Part shown: in pieces, positions 54,156 through 63,721 of the stretch
Layout: each line of letters opens with the position of its first letter
Position numbering within the stretch: position 1 is the stretch's first letter
Assembly: GCA_002295925.1 (NCBI GenBank)
Contig: DBGO01000007.1
Span: forward strand, 1-64,000
Origin: Flavobacteriales bacterium UBA852
GTDB taxonomy: Bacteria; Bacteroidota; Bacteroidia; Flavobacteriales_E; Vicingaceae
DNA: 64,000 nucleotides
Direction of reading: 5' to 3'
The notes under the pieces: model-generated
The model's database searches: none
Seen by the model: only the letters and a program-made list of their open reading frames with translations
What the model was told of the DNA's origin: nothing
Program-made: the position numbers and the translations under genes

Positions 54156-55187
54156 TTAAACTTGTTTTACACGAAAGGAATACAAGCCGTTGTCTTCGAA
54201 AACAAAGTTGTAGGCACGTCCACCAAATTCGTTAAGTGCTTTAATTACGTTGGTTTTGGTACTTCCGGGACAATAAAAAATCATAAACCCACCGCCTCCG
54301 GCACCTGAAATCTTTCCTCCTGTTGCTCCGGCGTTAATGGCTGCCGAATAAATTTCGTCCAATAACGGGTTAGAAATGGCACTTGCCATTTGCTTTTTAA
54401 ATTGCCAACTTTCATCGAGCAGTTCGCCAATTTTATGTACTTCGCCTTTCAGTAATGCTTCTTTCATCAAATAGGCATATTCCTTAATGCGATGTGCGGC
54501 TTGCACGGCACCCGTATCGCTTTTTTTAAAGTCTTTTTCTTGCGCTACAATAATATCGGCAGAATCACGACTGGTTCCGGTGTAATACAGCACTAAATTC
54601 CATTCGAGTTGATTTTTGTACAAACTCTTTATACGCAACGGATTAACAATAACTTTATCGTCTTTTTCAAACTCAATAAAATTAAATCCGCCAAATGTAG
54701 CGGCGTATTGGTCTTGCTTACCTCCTGCCAAACCTAAATCTTTACGCTCAATTTCGTATGCCAATTGGGCAATATCATAATCTCCCAAAGGTAAATTAAG
54801 CCATTCTGCAAATGCGCCGAGGATGGCAACCGTAATGGTGGAAGATGTTCCCAGCCCTGAACCTTTTGGCACATCTACAATGGTAGTAAGTTTAAATGAC
54901 AATGGCTTTTTTACATAATCGCGCACAATGCGATTATACACACCTTTTAGCAAGGGCAGTTTGCCGTCTATTTCCAATTCTGTGGTGCTGTCTAATTCTT
55001 GGTATTGTTCCAAATCTTGCGATTCAAGTATGATTTTACCGTTATCCAACGGTTCTATCATTGCTCTGGCATACAAACTGATGGTGGTGTTCAGTACTGC
55101 TCCGCCAAAAGTGTCACTGTACGGACTGACATCTGTTCCGCCGCCTGCCAATCCTAAGCGTAAAGGTGCTTTTGCTTTTATTATCAT
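54156..55187 (-). CDS. hddA: D-glycero-alpha-D-manno-heptose 7-phosphate kinase
   Basis: 343 aa GHMP kinase. APLRLGLAGGGTDVSPYSD at the N-terminus, ATP loop PKGSGLGTSSTITVA (residues ~108-122) and C-terminal KISGAGGGGFMIFYCP are the three GHMP motifs. HddA phosphorylates heptose 7-phosphate to the 1,7-bisphosphate; the HddC-GmhB fusion next to it does the later steps. The isomerase GmhA is not in the window. Middle gene of a three-gene heptose operon. Confidence 0.92.
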   Translation of the reverse strand: MIIKAKAPLRLGLAGGGTDVSPYSDTFGGAVLNTTISLYARAMIEPLDNGKIILESQDLEQYQELDSTTELEIDGKLPLLKGVYNRIVRDYVKKPLSFKLTTIVDVPKGSGLGTSSTITVAILGAFAEWLNLPLGDYDIAQLAYEIERKDLGLAGGKQDQYAATFGGFNFIEFEKDDKVIVNPLRIKSLYKNQLEWNLVLYYTGTSRDSADIIVAQEKDFKKSDTGAVQAAHRIKEYAYLMKEALLKGEVHKIGELLDESWQFKKQMASAISNPLLDEIYSAAINAGATGGKISGAGGGGFMIFYCPGSTKTNVIKALNEFGGRAYNFVFEDNGLYSFRVKQV

Positions 55188-55200
55188 ACGTTTCTAAAAT

Positions 55201-56313
55201 CTAATCCAACATTTTTTTCACAAAGTTGTGCCACGAAAATTCTTTTTTCTTTTCTCTGACACGATCAATAAATTTATTTTCTTTTCCGGATTTGAAATAA
55301 TCTAAAATAGCTTTTGCAATTTCATCAGGATTAACATCTACCACATAACCCGATTTACCGTTTTCTACAATTTCGGGCAAACCGCCAACATTGGTTACCA
55401 CCATTGGTTTTTCGAAATGATAAGCCAATTGCGAAATACCGCTTTGTGTTGCCGATTTATAAGGTTGAACAATTAAATCTGCTGCGCTGAAATAATATTT
55501 CACTTCACTGTTGGGAATAAATTCGGTACGCATAATTAACCGGTCTTCTATGCCCAAATCTTTTATCAATTGTTCGTACTTTTCTTTTTCGCCATAATAT
55601 TCACCCGCCACAATACATTGTATATTTTGTTCTTGAATTTCTTTATTTGCCATTGCTTTGAGCAACAAATCCAATCCTTTGTAATTTCTGATGATACCAA
55701 AAAACAACACGTATTTTCCGTCAGGATTTAAATTAAGGTGAGAACGTGCCGTTTTTTTATCTACTATTTCGCCATAATTGTCGTAAATGGGATGAGCAAT
55801 ATATTTAACCGGCTTGGTAGTTGTAAATTTTTTCATATCTTCTTTTACCGAAGCCGACATTGCCACAAATTCATCATTGGCATTGACATAATACTTGGCA
55901 AGGATATAATCGCCCGGGCGTTTCTCGTGCGGAATAATATTATCCAAAATAGAAATTACCCGTGTATTTTTATTTTTTGCCAACCGGATAACCGTTCCTA
56001 ACGAAGGTCCCATAAACGGTAACCAAAATTTAGAAATGATTACATCCGGTTGTTCTTTCTTTATTTTTAACCCTGCTTTTATCCAGTTAAAGGGATTGAT
56101 GGAGTTTATCAATGGTTTGATGATTAATTTTTCAGGCGCAGGTTCTTGCGAATATTGTGTTTTTCCGGGAAATAAAAAATTTGGATACTGTAATGTAAAG
56201 GTATAGATAATCACTTCGTGCCCCATATTCATTAATTCTTCTGCCAATCGTTCGTTAAAAGATGCTATTCCACCTCTAAACGGATATGCCGTGCCGATGA
56301 TGATTATCTTCAT
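55201..56313 (-). CDS. Glycosyltransferase family 4
   Basis: 370 aa GT-B fold. N-terminal Rossmann domain with YPFRGGIASFNERLAEELMNMGHEV; C-terminal domain with VLFFGIIRNYKGLDLLLKAM and the family 4 donor-site motif VQPYKSATQSGISQLAYHFEKP (shown in parts here), including the E of EKP. It would transfer a nucleotide-activated sugar, plausibly the GDP-heptose made by its neighbours or another hexose, onto an envelope glycan. First gene of the minus-strand operon; stop and hddA start are 13 nt apart. Confidence 0.88.
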   Translation of the reverse strand: MKIIIIGTAYPFRGGIASFNERLAEELMNMGHEVIIYTFTLQYPNFLFPGKTQYSQEPAPEKLIIKPLINSINPFNWIKAGLKIKKEQPDVIISKFWLPFMGPSLGTVIRLAKNKNTRVISILDNIIPHEKRPGDYILAKYYVNANDEFVAMSASVKEDMKKFTTTKPVKYIAHPIYDNYGEIVDKKTARSHLNLNPDGKYVLFFGIIRNYKGLDLLLKAMANKEIQEQNIQCIVAGEYYGEKEKYEQLIKDLGIEDRLIMRTEFIPNSEVKYYFSAADLIVQPYKSATQSGISQLAYHFEKPMVVTNVGGLPEIVENGKSGYVVDVNPDEIAKAILDYFKSGKENKFIDRVREKKKEFSWHNFVKKMLD

Positions 56314-56438
56314 AAAAATTTACAATAAATTGATTGCAAACAAAAGTATTGAAAAAAACAAGGCCAACAAAATTGTGATTGGTTTCTGTTAAATTTGACT
56401 TTCCGGTAATTATGAAGAAAAAACTTTCTGCAATACTG

Positions 56439-57359
56439 TTAATTATTCTTTTTTAAATTCCCGGCTTTTTCCAACAAGAATAACAACAATGCACCGGTAA
56501 CCGCCAAAGCAATTGCTGCTGCTAATTGCGGGTTTTCCGTAGCGAAGGGCGATATGTTTTTTTGAATAAACGGCACAACCTCTCCGTGCGAATTAACACG
56601 TGTGGAAATGGTTTCTTTCCAAGGCCAAATTTTATTGAGCGAACCCAATAAAAATCCGCTTAACAGGGCTACCGAAAGATTATGGAAATGGGCAAACATC
56701 CATTTCAGCAAACGGCTGAATGAAAGCAAGCCAACGACACAACCGGCGGCAAATAATAGTATGGTTTTGATTTCGATATTTTTAATGGCATTTAACACTG
56801 TTTCGTAACTGCCCAACAACAACAGAATGAAACTGCCCGAAATTCCCGGTAAAATCATAGCGCAAATGGCTATTGCTCCGGATAAAAATATAAACCAACT
56901 GCTTTCGGGACTGTGCATTGGCGGCAAATCGGTAACTACATAAGCAATAACCGCACCTGCAACAAACGACAATGCGGTAGAAATATTCCACTTACTTACT
57001 TGCTTCCCGACAAAAAAGATGGATGCAAACACCAACCCGAAAAAGAATGACCATACCAAAACCGGATACGTTGCCAATAAATGGGTGATTAATTTTGCCA
57101 AAGAAACAATACTGATTCCAATTCCTGCCAATAAAAACAAGAAGAAATTTCCATTGATATGCTGCCAAAAAGGTTTTACACCTTCTTTGAATAAAATTGT
57201 TATTGCTTTACCGTTTAAGCGGTTAATAGAATCAATCAATTCTTCGTAAATATTGGTAATAAAAGCAATGGTTCCGCCACTGACTCCGGGCACTACATCG
57301 GCAGCGCCCATAGCCATACCTTTGAGCATTAATATCAGATAATCTTTGATTGTTCGCAT
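56439..57359 (-). CDS. DUF368 family membrane protein, undecaprenyl-phosphate transporter type
   Basis: 306 aa with eight or nine hydrophobic helices. The family marks are present twice: GAADVVPGVSGGTIAFITNIYE near residue 20 and ILPGISGSFILLLLGSYE near 170, an inverted-repeat arrangement. DUF368 proteins (PopT) have been shown to recycle undecaprenyl phosphate across the inner membrane for wall and glycan synthesis. The location beside sugar-nucleotide and glycosyltransferase genes fits. No copy of the DedA-type carrier (UptA) is seen here. Overlaps nothing; 3 nt from the rhodanese gene. Confidence 0.9.
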   Translation of the reverse strand: MRTIKDYLILMLKGMAMGAADVVPGVSGGTIAFITNIYEELIDSINRLNGKAITILFKEGVKPFWQHINGNFFLFLLAGIGISIVSLAKLITHLLATYPVLVWSFFFGLVFASIFFVGKQVSKWNISTALSFVAGAVIAYVVTDLPPMHSPESSWFIFLSGAIAICAMILPGISGSFILLLLGSYETVLNAIKNIEIKTILLFAAGCVVGLLSFSRLLKWMFAHFHNLSVALLSGFLLGSLNKIWPWKETISTRVNSHGEVVPFIQKNISPFATENPQLAAAIALAVTGALLLFLLEKAGNLKKNN

Positions 57360-57362
57360 TAC

Positions 57363-57659
57363 TTAACTTTGACTATATTCGGTATATCCGCCTTCTAAAA
57401 CGGACAAATTATCGAGTTTAAATTTGCGTTCCAATGTTGATACAATTGCTGATGCTTTTTTTCCGGAAATACAAACAAACACTACTTCTTTGTCTTTTGG
57501 AATTTCATTTACCCGAGGTAAAATTTGCGCCATCGGAATGTTTTTCCAGCCGCAATTGTCGTCTTCATACTCGTATTCTTCACGAATATCAATTACCTCA
57601 ACCTTTGGTTCGGATTGATTGAGTTTTTCTTTCAGTTCGGATACCGTAATGTATTTCAT
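57363..57659 (-). CDS. Single-domain rhodanese-like protein
   Basis: 98 aa, one rhodanese domain. The active Cys lies in FVCISGKKASAIV; the preceding EVIDIREEYEYEDDNCGWKNIPM carries the DxR substrate-binding motif and a second Cys. It may carry sulfur as persulfide. Adjacent to the phosphosulfolactate synthase gene (18 nt), so a sulfur-metabolism link is possible. Confidence 0.85.
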   Translation of the reverse strand: MKYITVSELKEKLNQSEPKVEVIDIREEYEYEDDNCGWKNIPMAQILPRVNEIPKDKEVVFVCISGKKASAIVSTLERKFKLDNLSVLEGGYTEYSQS

Positions 57660-57677
57660 TGTTTTTTGGTGCTAAAA

Positions 57678-58460
57678 TTAAGGCTTAAAGCTCATTAATT
57701 CTTCGGGTAAAAATTGAAAAAACGTATCTCCTCGTAATCCTAAGCGTAAACATTCTAACGGAATTACTTCGTTTGGCGCAATATTTCCCAAGTTTACATT
57801 GGTTCCAAATTGTTTAATAAACCAAACTTGTTGTGCTTTTTTGGGGGCTTCCCACAAAATGTTTTCTACTTTTACATTGTTGATGATTTTATTGACCAAT
57901 GCCACGTGAGCCGTTCCGTTTGGCCTGTAAATACCCACTGTTCCGCTTTCGCGCGCTTCGGCAATTACTTTCCATGCGCCGGCTTCCAATTCGGTTTTCA
58001 TCATACTTATCCATTTTCCGGGACTGATGAAAATACCTTCTTCTTTTGAGCCCACTTCGGACAATACGGTGTAATCTTTTGCCAATTCAGATATGTATTT
58101 GCATTTTTCTTCTTCGGGCAACACAATGGAACCGTCAGAAACTTCGCAAACTTCCATTTTATGTTTATCCAAAAAACGACGGTATTCGTCAAACATTCCG
58201 CGCACAATAAAGGCTTCGAAAAGAGTGCCTCCAAAATAAGTTTTGATTCCGGCTTGTTTGTAAATTTCTAATTTTCGATCGAGATTATTGGTGATGAGCG
58301 ATGTTCCAAATCCAAATTTTACCAAATCGGTATATCGTCCGGCATTTTCAACAAAATTCTCTACTTCGCGCCAGCTCAATCCTTTATCCATCATCATTGT
58401 AACACCATTTTGGCGAGGTGCTTTCTCCCTTTCGGGAATATATGGTAAATCAAAATTCAT
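57678..58460 (-). CDS. Phosphosulfolactate synthase (ComA family)
   Basis: 260 aa, TIM barrel. Family enzymes add sulfite to phosphoenolpyruvate, giving phosphosulfolactate. LVKFGFGTSLI, KTYFGGTLFEAFIVRG and CEVSDGSIVLPEEEKCKYI are the conserved ComA segments, with Lys and Glu/Asp catalytic positions kept. In archaea it feeds coenzyme M; in Bacteroidota a role in sulfonate or sulfonolipid precursors is plausible but not shown by the window. Lies beside the rhodanese gene. Confidence 0.87.
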   Translation of the reverse strand: MNFDLPYIPEREKAPRQNGVTMMMDKGLSWREVENFVENAGRYTDLVKFGFGTSLITNNLDRKLEIYKQAGIKTYFGGTLFEAFIVRGMFDEYRRFLDKHKMEVCEVSDGSIVLPEEEKCKYISELAKDYTVLSEVGSKEEGIFISPGKWISMMKTELEAGAWKVIAEARESGTVGIYRPNGTAHVALVNKIINNVKVENILWEAPKKAQQVWFIKQFGTNVNLGNIAPNEVIPLECLRLGLRGDTFFQFLPEELMSFKP

Positions 58461-58560
58461 TCTTCAATTTTTTAAAATATCAAATACAAAGTTGTTATTT
58501 ATTTTGTAATAATAAAATGATTGTTGAAAATTAAATGATATTTAACAAATATTGCAGCTA

Positions 58561-59361
58561 TTAAACAGATAAGGTTACTTGATATCCGCCGAATTTACGG
58601 ACGTTAAACACTGTATTGTCTTCAAAAAGCAAATACTGTCCTTTTATTCCGGTTAATTTTCCTTTATAAATGGGTGTTTTATCTAAATTTAATGATTTTA
58701 CTTTTTCGGGATACCGGATAACCGGAAATTTAATTTCTACAATTGTATCATCCTCCGACAAGTAATTTTGCAATTCTTCGGGAAGGATTTTTTTCATCTG
58801 ATTTTTCACCTCAATCAAATCTTCTTCCTTGAAAGTATTTTGCAACATTGCCCGCCAATTGGTTTTATCGGAAATATGCGGTTTAAGTGCTACTTCTATT
58901 TCTCCTGCCAAACGACGATACGGAACTTCTGCCAAAATAAGAGCGGCATGCGCCCCTTGGTCAATCCAACGGGTTGGGATTTGCAAGTCGCGTGTTACAC
59001 CCACTTTTATATGGCTGGTTTGCGATAAATAGACAATATGCGGTTGGTTATGGTGTTTTTGCTCCCATTCAACATCTCTGCCTTTATTTAAATGGGCTTC
59101 GCACAGTTCGGGATGAATAATACAAGGCGATGCTTCGGGTGCATTTTGAAAACAGGGATAACAAAACCCTTGATTGAATGATTTATTGGTTTTTCTGCCA
59201 CAGCTTATACAATAAATAGCATTTTCGAACTGAATGGAAAGTGTATGACCGATAATATCGTTCATTAACCATTTTTGGTATTCATTGGCTAATGTGTATT
59301 CTACAGTTCCTTCATCGTTTAGTCGGGCATACATTTTATGTAAAGGAAGGGATATTTCCAT
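58561..59361 (-). CDS. DUF2797 family protein
   Basis: 266 aa. The N-terminal half holds a zinc-ribbon-like set, YCISCGRKTNKSFNQGFCYPC, then CIIHPELCEAH. A central segment (IVYLSQTSHIKVGVTRDLQIPTRWIDQGA) has the strand-turn-strand shape of a GIY-YIG-like fold and marks DUF2797. The C-terminal beta-rich region is LTGIKGQYLLFEDNTVFNVRKF. Function unknown; a nucleic-acid role is inferred from fold. Its start is one base from the stop of the upstream gene. Confidence 0.85.
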   Translation of the reverse strand: MEISLPLHKMYARLNDEGTVEYTLANEYQKWLMNDIIGHTLSIQFENAIYCISCGRKTNKSFNQGFCYPCFQNAPEASPCIIHPELCEAHLNKGRDVEWEQKHHNQPHIVYLSQTSHIKVGVTRDLQIPTRWIDQGAHAALILAEVPYRRLAGEIEVALKPHISDKTNWRAMLQNTFKEEDLIEVKNQMKKILPEELQNYLSEDDTIVEIKFPVIRYPEKVKSLNLDKTPIYKGKLTGIKGQYLLFEDNTVFNVRKFGGYQVTLSV

Positions 59362-59362
59362 G

Positions 59363-59755
59363 TTAATCTTCTTTGTAAAGTGAAACTTTTTGGACCGTTA
59401 CATACGTTTTGCACGATTTTAATACTACTTCTATTTGACGACTGTCTTCATCGGTAAAATTAGCAACATACGTGGCACATGGTTTTTTACGCGGCGCTCC
59501 TTTGCCAAAATCTACGTCGGCAGTTTGTAAAAAAAGACTGTCTATGAGTGGTGTATCAATTTTTAAGCGTTTGATTTGCATCATTGCCGAGTCGGAATAG
59601 AGTAATTTTACTTTTTCATCTTCGATATGCATCATTACCCGCGCCGAAGGAAACCACGATATACGTTTACGGTCTTTTACCAGCCATGCATACGACAAAA
59701 GCAAACCAATACCAAAGCCGGTCAGGTATAAACGTAATCTTTTTGGAAACTTCAT
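59363..59755 (-). CDS. DUF4258-like membrane-anchored protein
   Basis: 130 aa. One N-terminal helix (LRLYLTGFGIGLLLSYAWL) and a small soluble domain with FPSARVMMHIEDEKVKLLYSD and a C-terminal strand pair ending KTYVTVQKVSLYKED. The layout fits small DUF4258-type Bacteroidota proteins but no function is known. It is tightly linked to the DUF2797 gene (1-nt gap), suggesting a shared transcript. Confidence 0.6.
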   Translation of the reverse strand: MKFPKRLRLYLTGFGIGLLLSYAWLVKDRKRISWFPSARVMMHIEDEKVKLLYSDSAMMQIKRLKIDTPLIDSLFLQTADVDFGKGAPRKKPCATYVANFTDEDSRQIEVVLKSCKTYVTVQKVSLYKED

Positions 59756-59821
59756 ATTATTCTTTTGTTTACTGACAAATTTAGGTTAATAAAAATACTT
59801 TTAATGTTTTTGCCGGTTAAA

Positions 59822-61603
59822 TTACTTGGTTGCTTGGAATTGTAAATCGAAGAGTGTTTTGTAATAGCCGTTTTTGGCAAGCAATTCTTCGTGCGTTCCA
59901 CTCTCAACAATTTCGCCTTTGTTTAATACTAAAATTTTATCGGCATTTTGAATGGTGGATAAACGATGCGCCACAACAATAGAAGTTCTGTTTTTGGTTA
60001 ACACCTCCGTAGCATATTGAATTAGCGCCTCTGATTCGGAATCGATAGAGGATGTTGCTTCATCCAGAATTAATATTTTGGGTTTATGCACATACGCGCG
60101 AATAAATGAAATCAATTGCCTTTGCCCTACCGAAAGCATTGCACCGCGCTCTTTAACATTATAATGATAATTTCCAGGAAGTTGCATAATGAAATCATGT
60201 GCTCCGACAGCTTTCGCGGCTTCAATCACTTCTTCCAATGAAATTTCGGGATTGTTTAATGTGATATTATTATAAATAGTATCCGAAAACAAAAAAACAT
60301 CTTGCAATACGATGGCTATATTTTTACGTAATGATTCTATATCATATTTGCGCACATCTATTCCGTCAATAGCTATTTTTCCTTTCTGAATTTCATAGTA
60401 CCTACCCAATAAGTTTATAATGGATGATTTTCCGGCTCCCGTAGCACCTACCAGCGCTAACGTGCTTCCACTATCGACATGAAAGCTGATATCTTTCAAC
60501 ACCCATTCTTCACCTTTGTAGGCAAACCAAACGTGTTCAAAATCTATTTCTCCGCGAATATTATCGGCTTTTATTTTTCCGTTATTTTCGAGATGCTCTT
60601 CGGTATCTAAAATTTTAAATACTCTTTCCGAACTTACCATTCCCATTTGTAATACATTAAACCGGTCGGCTAATTGACGTATAGGACGATACAACATATA
60701 AATAAAGAGAATAAACTCGACTAAATTCCCCAGCGAAACGTATTGCGCAACCACACCTTTTGAACCCCACCAAACCAATAATGCCAATGATGTTGCCGAC
60801 AATAACTCCACAATGGGAAAAAACACTGAAAATGCCCATACTGCCTTAACATGCGCTTTAAAATGCTCAAAATTTATTTTCTTAAAACGCTCCATTTCGG
60901 TTTTTTGCCGGTTGAACAATTGCACTACGCTCATTCCGGTAATGTGTTCCTGAACAAATGTATTCAACTGCGAAACCTTATTTCTAACTTGTTGAAATGC
61001 TGATTTTATGGCGTTTTTAAATGCTCGTGTTGCAAATATCAATATGGGAATGGGAATTAAACTGATGAGTGCCAAGCGCCAATCGATATAAAACATGACA
61101 AAAACTACTGCCACCAACTTTAATATATCGCCAATAATTACCAAAATACCGTTGCTAAACACATCGGCAATGGTTTCTATATCCGAAACCGTTCGGGTAA
61201 CAAGCATTCCAATCGGGTTTCTGTCAAAATAACTTAATTTAAAGGTGGTAATATGCCGAAACAATTGCTTGCGCAAATCATTTATCACACTTTGTCCCAA
61301 CCAATTGGCCAAATAGGTATGTAAATACTGAAACCCTGCTTCAATAATTAAAATACCTATCATTAAAAGTGTAAGCAACCACAATCCATGCAAATCTCCG
61401 CGCCCCACTTTTTCATCAATCCCGTATTTTATCAACATGGGACGAATGGGGGCTATAACGCCTAAAAAGATGGTAAGAAATGCCGTAAACCAAAATATTT
61501 TTTTGTAAGGTGAAACATAGCGTAAAATTCTTTTGAGCAATTTCATATCAAAAGCTTTTCCGGCAACACTTTTAGGACTGCTATTTTCTTTTTCTTTTTT
61601 CAT
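59822..61603 (-). CDS. ABC exporter, MsbA-like half transporter
   Basis: 593 aa. Residues ~30-330 form the six-helix transmembrane domain with the EHITGMSVVQLFNRQ coupling helix. The ATPase domain has Walker A LVGATGAGKSSIINLLGR, Q-loop IVLQDVFLFSDT, signature MLSVGQRQLISFIRA, Walker B ILILDEATSSID and the H-loop VAHRLST. The signature motif reads LSVGQ in place of LSGGQ. As a homodimer it would export a lipid or hydrophobic compound. The ATG overlaps the 3' end of truA by 4 nt. Confidence 0.93.
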   Translation of the reverse strand: MKKEKENSSPKSVAGKAFDMKLLKRILRYVSPYKKIFWFTAFLTIFLGVIAPIRPMLIKYGIDEKVGRGDLHGLWLLTLLMIGILIIEAGFQYLHTYLANWLGQSVINDLRKQLFRHITTFKLSYFDRNPIGMLVTRTVSDIETIADVFSNGILVIIGDILKLVAVVFVMFYIDWRLALISLIPIPILIFATRAFKNAIKSAFQQVRNKVSQLNTFVQEHITGMSVVQLFNRQKTEMERFKKINFEHFKAHVKAVWAFSVFFPIVELLSATSLALLVWWGSKGVVAQYVSLGNLVEFILFIYMLYRPIRQLADRFNVLQMGMVSSERVFKILDTEEHLENNGKIKADNIRGEIDFEHVWFAYKGEEWVLKDISFHVDSGSTLALVGATGAGKSSIINLLGRYYEIQKGKIAIDGIDVRKYDIESLRKNIAIVLQDVFLFSDTIYNNITLNNPEISLEEVIEAAKAVGAHDFIMQLPGNYHYNVKERGAMLSVGQRQLISFIRAYVHKPKILILDEATSSIDSESEALIQYATEVLTKNRTSIVVAHRLSTIQNADKILVLNKGEIVESGTHEELLAKNGYYKTLFDLQFQATK

Positions 61604-62349
61604 AAAAATAATTCGGGCGGGTATGAAATTTTCTCCAAAAACAATCCTTCTGCCGGTGCCGAAGCGCCTGCCAATCCCCTATTTTTTTGTTCAATAATAT
61701 TTTCAAATTCATTGATGGAAATTCTCCCTCTGCCTACCAAAAGTAACGTACCAACGATTGCCCGCACCATATTTCTTAAAAAGCGATTGGCTGTTATATG
61801 AAAAACCAATTCGTTTCCGGCAATTGTTTCCCAATAAGCTTCGGTAACCGTGCAATTATTGGTAAAAGTATCGGTATGCAGTTTACTGAAACTTGTAAAA
61901 TCAGTATAGTGCAATAATTTTGCAGCGGCATCATTCATTTTATCCACATCCAACGGAACCGAATATTTATAATACAATCCGGTTTTAAAAGGATTTTTCT
62001 CTTTTCCAATAACATAAAAATATGAACGGCTCAAGGCATCAAAACGTGCATGTGCATCGGGTTTAACCGGTAAAATATTTTTTACGGCTATTGAAGGCGG
62101 TAACATACTGTTGAGCTTATGTTTCCAATCAAGATTTTCGTTCAGTGGATTATCGGTATCAAAATGGGCAAACATTTGAAGTGCATGCACGCCCGCATCT
62201 GTTCGGCCTGCACCTGTTACAGGTGTTGGCTTTCGAAACAAAGTTGACAAAACATCTTCTATTGCTTGCTGAACAGAAGGTGCGTTGGGTTGCACTTGCC
62301 ATCCGCAAAAGTCTTTGCCGTTATATGCTATTTCTAAAAAATACCGCAC
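61600..62349 (-). CDS. truA: tRNA pseudouridine synthase A
   Basis: 249 aa. It converts U38-40 of the tRNA anticodon arm to pseudouridine. The catalytic aspartate is Asp51 in GAGRTDAGVHALQ; ARFDALSRSYFYVI and FLRNMVRAIVGTLL are the other TruA motifs. Ends in a 4-nt overlap with the ABC exporter gene, so they are coupled. Confidence 0.96.
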   Translation of the reverse strand: MRYFLEIAYNGKDFCGWQVQPNAPSVQQAIEDVLSTLFRKPTPVTGAGRTDAGVHALQMFAHFDTDNPLNENLDWKHKLNSMLPPSIAVKNILPVKPDAHARFDALSRSYFYVIGKEKNPFKTGLYYKYSVPLDVDKMNDAAAKLLHYTDFTSFSKLHTDTFTNNCTVTEAYWETIAGNELVFHITANRFLRNMVRAIVGTLLLVGRGRISINEFENIIEQKNRGLAGASAPAEGLFLEKISYPPELFL

Positions 62350-62420
62350 AATTTATTATTTCTCGTCAAAAAGATTTTTTTCTGCTTACTTTTGTTTATT
62401 AGCCGATAAAATTAAGTTAA

Positions 62421-63659
62421 ATGCATCTACCTGAAAACCGAAACAAAAGAAAAATATTTAACGACCCTGTTTACGGATTTATTTCCATCCCTTTTGACAC
62501 TATTTTCGATTTAATAGAACACCCTTATTTCCAAAGACTTAGAAGAATTAAACAAACCGGATTGACCCATTTGGTGTATCCGGGTGCATTGCACACCCGA
62601 TTTCATCATGCCATGGGTACCATGCACTTAATGGGCTTGGCTATTGACACATTGCGCAGCAAAGGAGTGGATATAAGTGAAGAAGAAGCCGAAGCAGTAA
62701 CAATTGCCATATTATTGCACGATATTGGTCACGGACCATTTTCGCACGCATTGGAACACAGCTTGGTTTCGGGTATTTCGCACGAAGAAATTTCATCTTG
62801 CTTTATGCAAAAATTAAATGATGAATTTAACGGAAAACTTTCGCTTGCCATTCAAATATTCAACAATCAATACCCGAAAAAATTCCTTCACCAACTGGTA
62901 GCCAGTCAACTGGATATGGACCGGTTGGACTACCTGAAACGTGACAGTTTTTTTACCGGCGTATCAGAAGGTGTTATCAGCACCGACAGAATTATTACTA
63001 TGCTCAATGTAGTAAACGATGAGTTGGCTATTGAAGAAAAAGGTATTTATTCGATAGAAAAATTCATTATTGCCCGCAGATTAATGTATTGGCAAGTGTA
63101 TTTGCACAAAACCGTTCTTTCTGCCGAAAATTTACTGGTTAAAATTCTACAAAGAGCCAAAGAATTAGCCGAACAAAATGAAAGGCTGTTTTGCACACCT
63201 CCATTAGAGTTTTTCTTGTATAATAAAGTAAATAAAGATACTTTTAAAAATGATGATAAAACACTCGATATTTTTGCACAACTGGATGATTTTGATGTAA
63301 TGGCATCGGTAAAAGTGTGGCAATCGCACCCTGACAAAATATTATCGTTACTTTGCCAAAATATGGTTAACCGAAAGTTATATAAAATTAAACTCCGGAA
63401 AAAGCCGTTTCACAAAAATGATTTCGAAGCGGAAAAGAAACAAATTTCTTCTCAATTCAATGTAAATGAAAAAGAACTTCAATATTTTATTTTTACTGAT
63501 AAAATCATAAATAATGCTTACAACCCAAAGCATGATAAAATTAATATTTTGTTTAAAGACGGTTCTATTTTAGACATTGCCGAAGCCGCTGACAATTTAA
63601 ATATTTCAGCTCTTTCAAAACCGGTTACAAAATACTTTTTGTGTTATTTAAAAAGTTAA
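62421..63659 (+). CDS. HD-domain phosphohydrolase, dGTPase/SAMHD1-like
   Basis: 412 aa. HD metal site: His in RFHHAMGTMHLMG, the HD pair in ILLHDIGHGPFSHALEH, and the final Asp in LVASQLDMDRLDYLKRDS. The YPGALHTRF segment precedes the first His as in the YfbR/SAMHD1-type enzymes. Substrate unproven, dNTPs likely. Divergent from truA (72 bp); TACTTTTG at 62387-62394 is a candidate -7 element. Followed by lpxD on the same strand, as in many Bacteroidota. Confidence 0.9.
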   Translation: MHLPENRNKRKIFNDPVYGFISIPFDTIFDLIEHPYFQRLRRIKQTGLTHLVYPGALHTRFHHAMGTMHLMGLAIDTLRSKGVDISEEEAEAVTIAILLHDIGHGPFSHALEHSLVSGISHEEISSCFMQKLNDEFNGKLSLAIQIFNNQYPKKFLHQLVASQLDMDRLDYLKRDSFFTGVSEGVISTDRIITMLNVVNDELAIEEKGIYSIEKFIIARRLMYWQVYLHKTVLSAENLLVKILQRAKELAEQNERLFCTPPLEFFLYNKVNKDTFKNDDKTLDIFAQLDDFDVMASVKVWQSHPDKILSLLCQNMVNRKLYKIKLRKKPFHKNDFEAEKKQISSQFNVNEKELQYFIFTDKIINNAYNPKHDKINILFKDGSILDIAEAADNLNISALSKPVTKYFLCYLKS

Positions 63660-63706
63660 CTGTTAAAAACTACTTATCATTTCTCTTCACAAATTACAGA
63701 TTTGCT

Positions 63707-63714
63707 TATCTTTG
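63707..63714 (+). promoter_or_regulatory. -7 element ahead of lpxD
   Basis: TATCTTTG, an exact TAnnTTTG match ending 7 nt before the lpxD ATG. No TTG at the expected distance upstream. A start here would give a nearly leaderless mRNA. Confidence 0.35.
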
Positions 63715-63721
63715 GGATATT

